Origin: Solirubrobacterales bacterium
Lineage (GTDB): Bacteria; Actinomycetota; Thermoleophilia; Solirubrobacterales; Solirubrobacteraceae
Length of the DNA stretch: 14,045 nucleotides
Direction: 5' to 3'
Assembly: GCA_017354065.1 (NCBI GenBank)
Contig: JAFMRN010000028.1
Coordinates: forward strand, 1-14,045
Positions 12,840 to 14,045 of this stretch are shown piece after piece. Positions within the stretch are counted from its first letter, which is position 1. The number at the start of each line of letters is the position of its first letter. The notes beneath the pieces were generated by a model, which was not told where the DNA came from, ran no database searches, and saw nothing but the letters and a program-made list of their open reading frames with translations. A program made the translations under genes and the position numbers.

Positions 12840-13543
12840 GGCTGGAAGCGGTAGCCGATGCCCCAGACCGTCTGGATGTAACGGGGCTCGGTCGGGTCGG
12901 GCTCGATCTTGCCGCGCAGACGCCGGATGTGCACGGTCACGGTGGATGTGTCGGTGTAGAAGGAGTACTGCCAGACCGCGTCCATCAGCTGGTCGCGCGA
13001 GAACGCCTGGCCGGGGTGGCGGACGAGGAAATGCAACAGCTCGAACTCGCGGCCGGTCAGCTGCAGCTCCAGGCCTCCGCTGAACACGCGCCGGGCACCG
13101 GGGTCGACCACCAGGTCACCGAATTCAATCCGCGGCGCCTCCTCCTCCGGGGCCTCGACACGCCGCAGCACCGCGTCGATCCGGGCCACGAGCTCGGCCG
13201 GTGAGAACGGCTTGACCACGTAGTCATCGGCGCCCAGGCGCAGCCCGATGACCCGGTCTGCCTCCTCGCCCTTGGCGGTCAGCAGGATGATCGGGATCGA
13301 GTCCGCACCGCGGTTCTGCTCGCGCAGCCGGCGCATCACGTCGAGACCGCCGATCCGGGGCAGCATCAGGTCCAGCACGACCAGGTCTGGCCGCTGCTGT
13401 GATGCAGCGGCCAGTGCCTCAGCGCCGTCATAGGCGATCGTCGGGTCATACCCGGCGCGGACCAGGTAGCGCGACAGCACCTCGACGATCGTCGGCTCGT
13501 CATCGACTATCAGTACGTTTCCGCGGTCCATGCTCGCTTGCAT
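12836..13543 (-). CDS. OmpR/PhoB-family response regulator
   Basis: A 235-aa two-domain regulator. The receiver domain (about 8-122) shows acidic residues Asp14-Asp15, the phosphorylation site Asp58 in VVLDLMLP, Thr89 in LLTAKG and Lys111 in VVKPF. The winged-helix DNA-binding domain (about 140-235) has LTGREFELLHFLVRHPGQ, then STVTVHIRRLRGKIEPDP and the usual end YIQTVWGIGYRF. It should be phosphorylated by the adjacent kinase; targets are unknown. ATG 13543 is used here and ATG 13531 (residue 5) is an alternative. It starts six bases after the epimerase stop, so it is probably in that operon. Confidence 0.95.
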   Translation of the reverse strand: MQASMDRGNVLIVDDEPTIVEVLSRYLVRAGYDPTIAYDGAEALAAASQQRPDLVVLDLMLPRIGGLDVMRRLREQNRGADSIPIILLTAKGEEADRVIGLRLGADDYVVKPFSPAELVARIDAVLRRVEAPEEEAPRIEFGDLVVDPGARRVFSGGLELQLTGREFELLHFLVRHPGQAFSRDQLMDAVWQYSFYTDTSTVTVHIRRLRGKIEPDPTEPRYIQTVWGIGYRFQP

Positions 13544-13549
13544 TGTCGA

Positions 13550-14045
13550 TCACACCCGCAACGGCGCGGCCGCGAACTCGGTCATGCCCGCATCGAAGTC
13601 CTCCACAGCCCTGAACCCGAGCGAATCCGCCGCGCGGTCCGCCGCCGCGAAGATGTGGCGCACATCACCCAGCCGGAACTCGCCGCTGACCACGGCCGCG
13701 GGCGCGCCTTCATAGGCCCGGCACAACGACGCGGCCATCTCCAGCACGCTGCGCGGCGTTCCGCTGGCGATGTTGAAGGCGCCGGACACGCCCGCGCTCA
13801 ATGCCGCCAGGTTCGCGCGCGCGACGTCGCGGACGTGGACGAAGTCCCGCAGCTGGCCGCCGTCCTCAAACACCCGGGGCGCGCGGCCGGCCGCCAGCGC
13901 GCTGGCGAAGATCGCGGCGACACCCGCATACGGCGTGTCGCGGGGCATCCGCGGCCCGTACACGTTGTGGTAGCGCAGCATCGTCACCGGCACGCCGGTC
14001 TCGCGGGAGAACGCGGCGCAGAGCTGCTCCTGGTGCAGCTTCGTC
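13550..14045 (-). CDS. NAD-dependent sugar-nucleotide epimerase/dehydratase, C-terminal part
   Basis: The frame runs off the right window edge, so the N-terminal NAD-binding Rossmann part is missing. The visible part starts TKLHQEQLCAAFSRETG, where the lysine fits the YxxxK catalytic motif of extended short-chain dehydrogenases; the tyrosine is just outside the window. MLRYHNVYGPRMP, DGGQLRDFVHVRDVARA and FNIASGTPRSVLEMA follow, typical of UDP-glucose 4-epimerase and dTDP-glucose dehydratase relatives. The substrate cannot be told. Its place ahead of a two-component system suggests envelope polysaccharide synthesis and signalling share an operon. Confidence 0.88.
   Translation of the reverse strand, partial: TKLHQEQLCAAFSRETGVPVTMLRYHNVYGPRMPRDTPYAGVAAIFASALAAGRAPRVFEDGGQLRDFVHVRDVARANLAALSAGVSGAFNIASGTPRSVLEMAASLCRAYEGAPAAVVSGEFRLGDVRHIFAAADRAADSLGFRAVEDFDAGMTEFAAAPLRV

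Noticed and set aside
12186..12854. Plus-strand 222-codon frame opposite the histidine kinase
   Set aside because: It is Gln/Arg-rich shadow sequence; the kinase motifs on the minus strand are complete.

Overview
The window is GC-rich bacterial DNA with short intergenic gaps, ATGA gene overlaps and what look like leaderless promoters. An actinobacterium fits best, and something like Thermoleophilia/Solirubrobacterales is my inference from composition and gene style. No marker gene fixes the taxon.

Left chromosomal part (1-4247). A C-terminal remnant of an upstream gene converges on a 4,5-dihydroxyphthalate-decarboxylase-like protein on the minus strand. Sharing the same start base, a plus-strand operon runs the other way: a second protein of the same substrate-binding-like fold, a LigK-type 4-carboxy-4-hydroxy-2-oxoadipate aldolase, and a LigJ-type 4-oxalomesaconate hydratase. 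LigJ and LigK are the last two steps of protocatechuate 4,5-cleavage and gallate degradation (4-oxalomesaconate to pyruvate plus oxaloacetate), so this looks like part of an aromatic acid or phthalate pathway. A small membrane protein and a palindromic repeat follow.

Integrated element (4248-10583). An 86-bp direct repeat (4248-4333 and 10498-10583) carries the 3' half of a tRNA-Arg(ACG) gene plus its terminator. The intact tRNA is at the right end. Copies are 6,250 bp apart. Just inside the ends lie repeated GGTACCCA sites (four left, two right), probably arm-type integrase sites; the left set runs into the integrase promoter. Cargo: a tyrosine integrase; a second copy of the palindromic repeat; a tiny lipoprotein ORF coupled by ATGA to a 452-aa protein with a Flp-pilin-type N-terminus and a C-terminal PD-(D/E)XK-like nuclease domain; three candidate immunity genes, one with a one-base frameshift; an orphan ORF; and an IS3-family insertion sequence. 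I read this as a mobile polymorphic toxin/immunity cassette whose toxin is dressed as a pilin.

Right chromosomal part (10611-14045). All genes are on the minus strand: an NlpC/P60-like secreted peptidase with a long, strongly structured leader and a CRP-like site, then an operon (partial NAD-dependent sugar-nucleotide epimerase, OmpR-type response regulator, sensor histidine kinase) joined by a short gap and an ATGA overlap.
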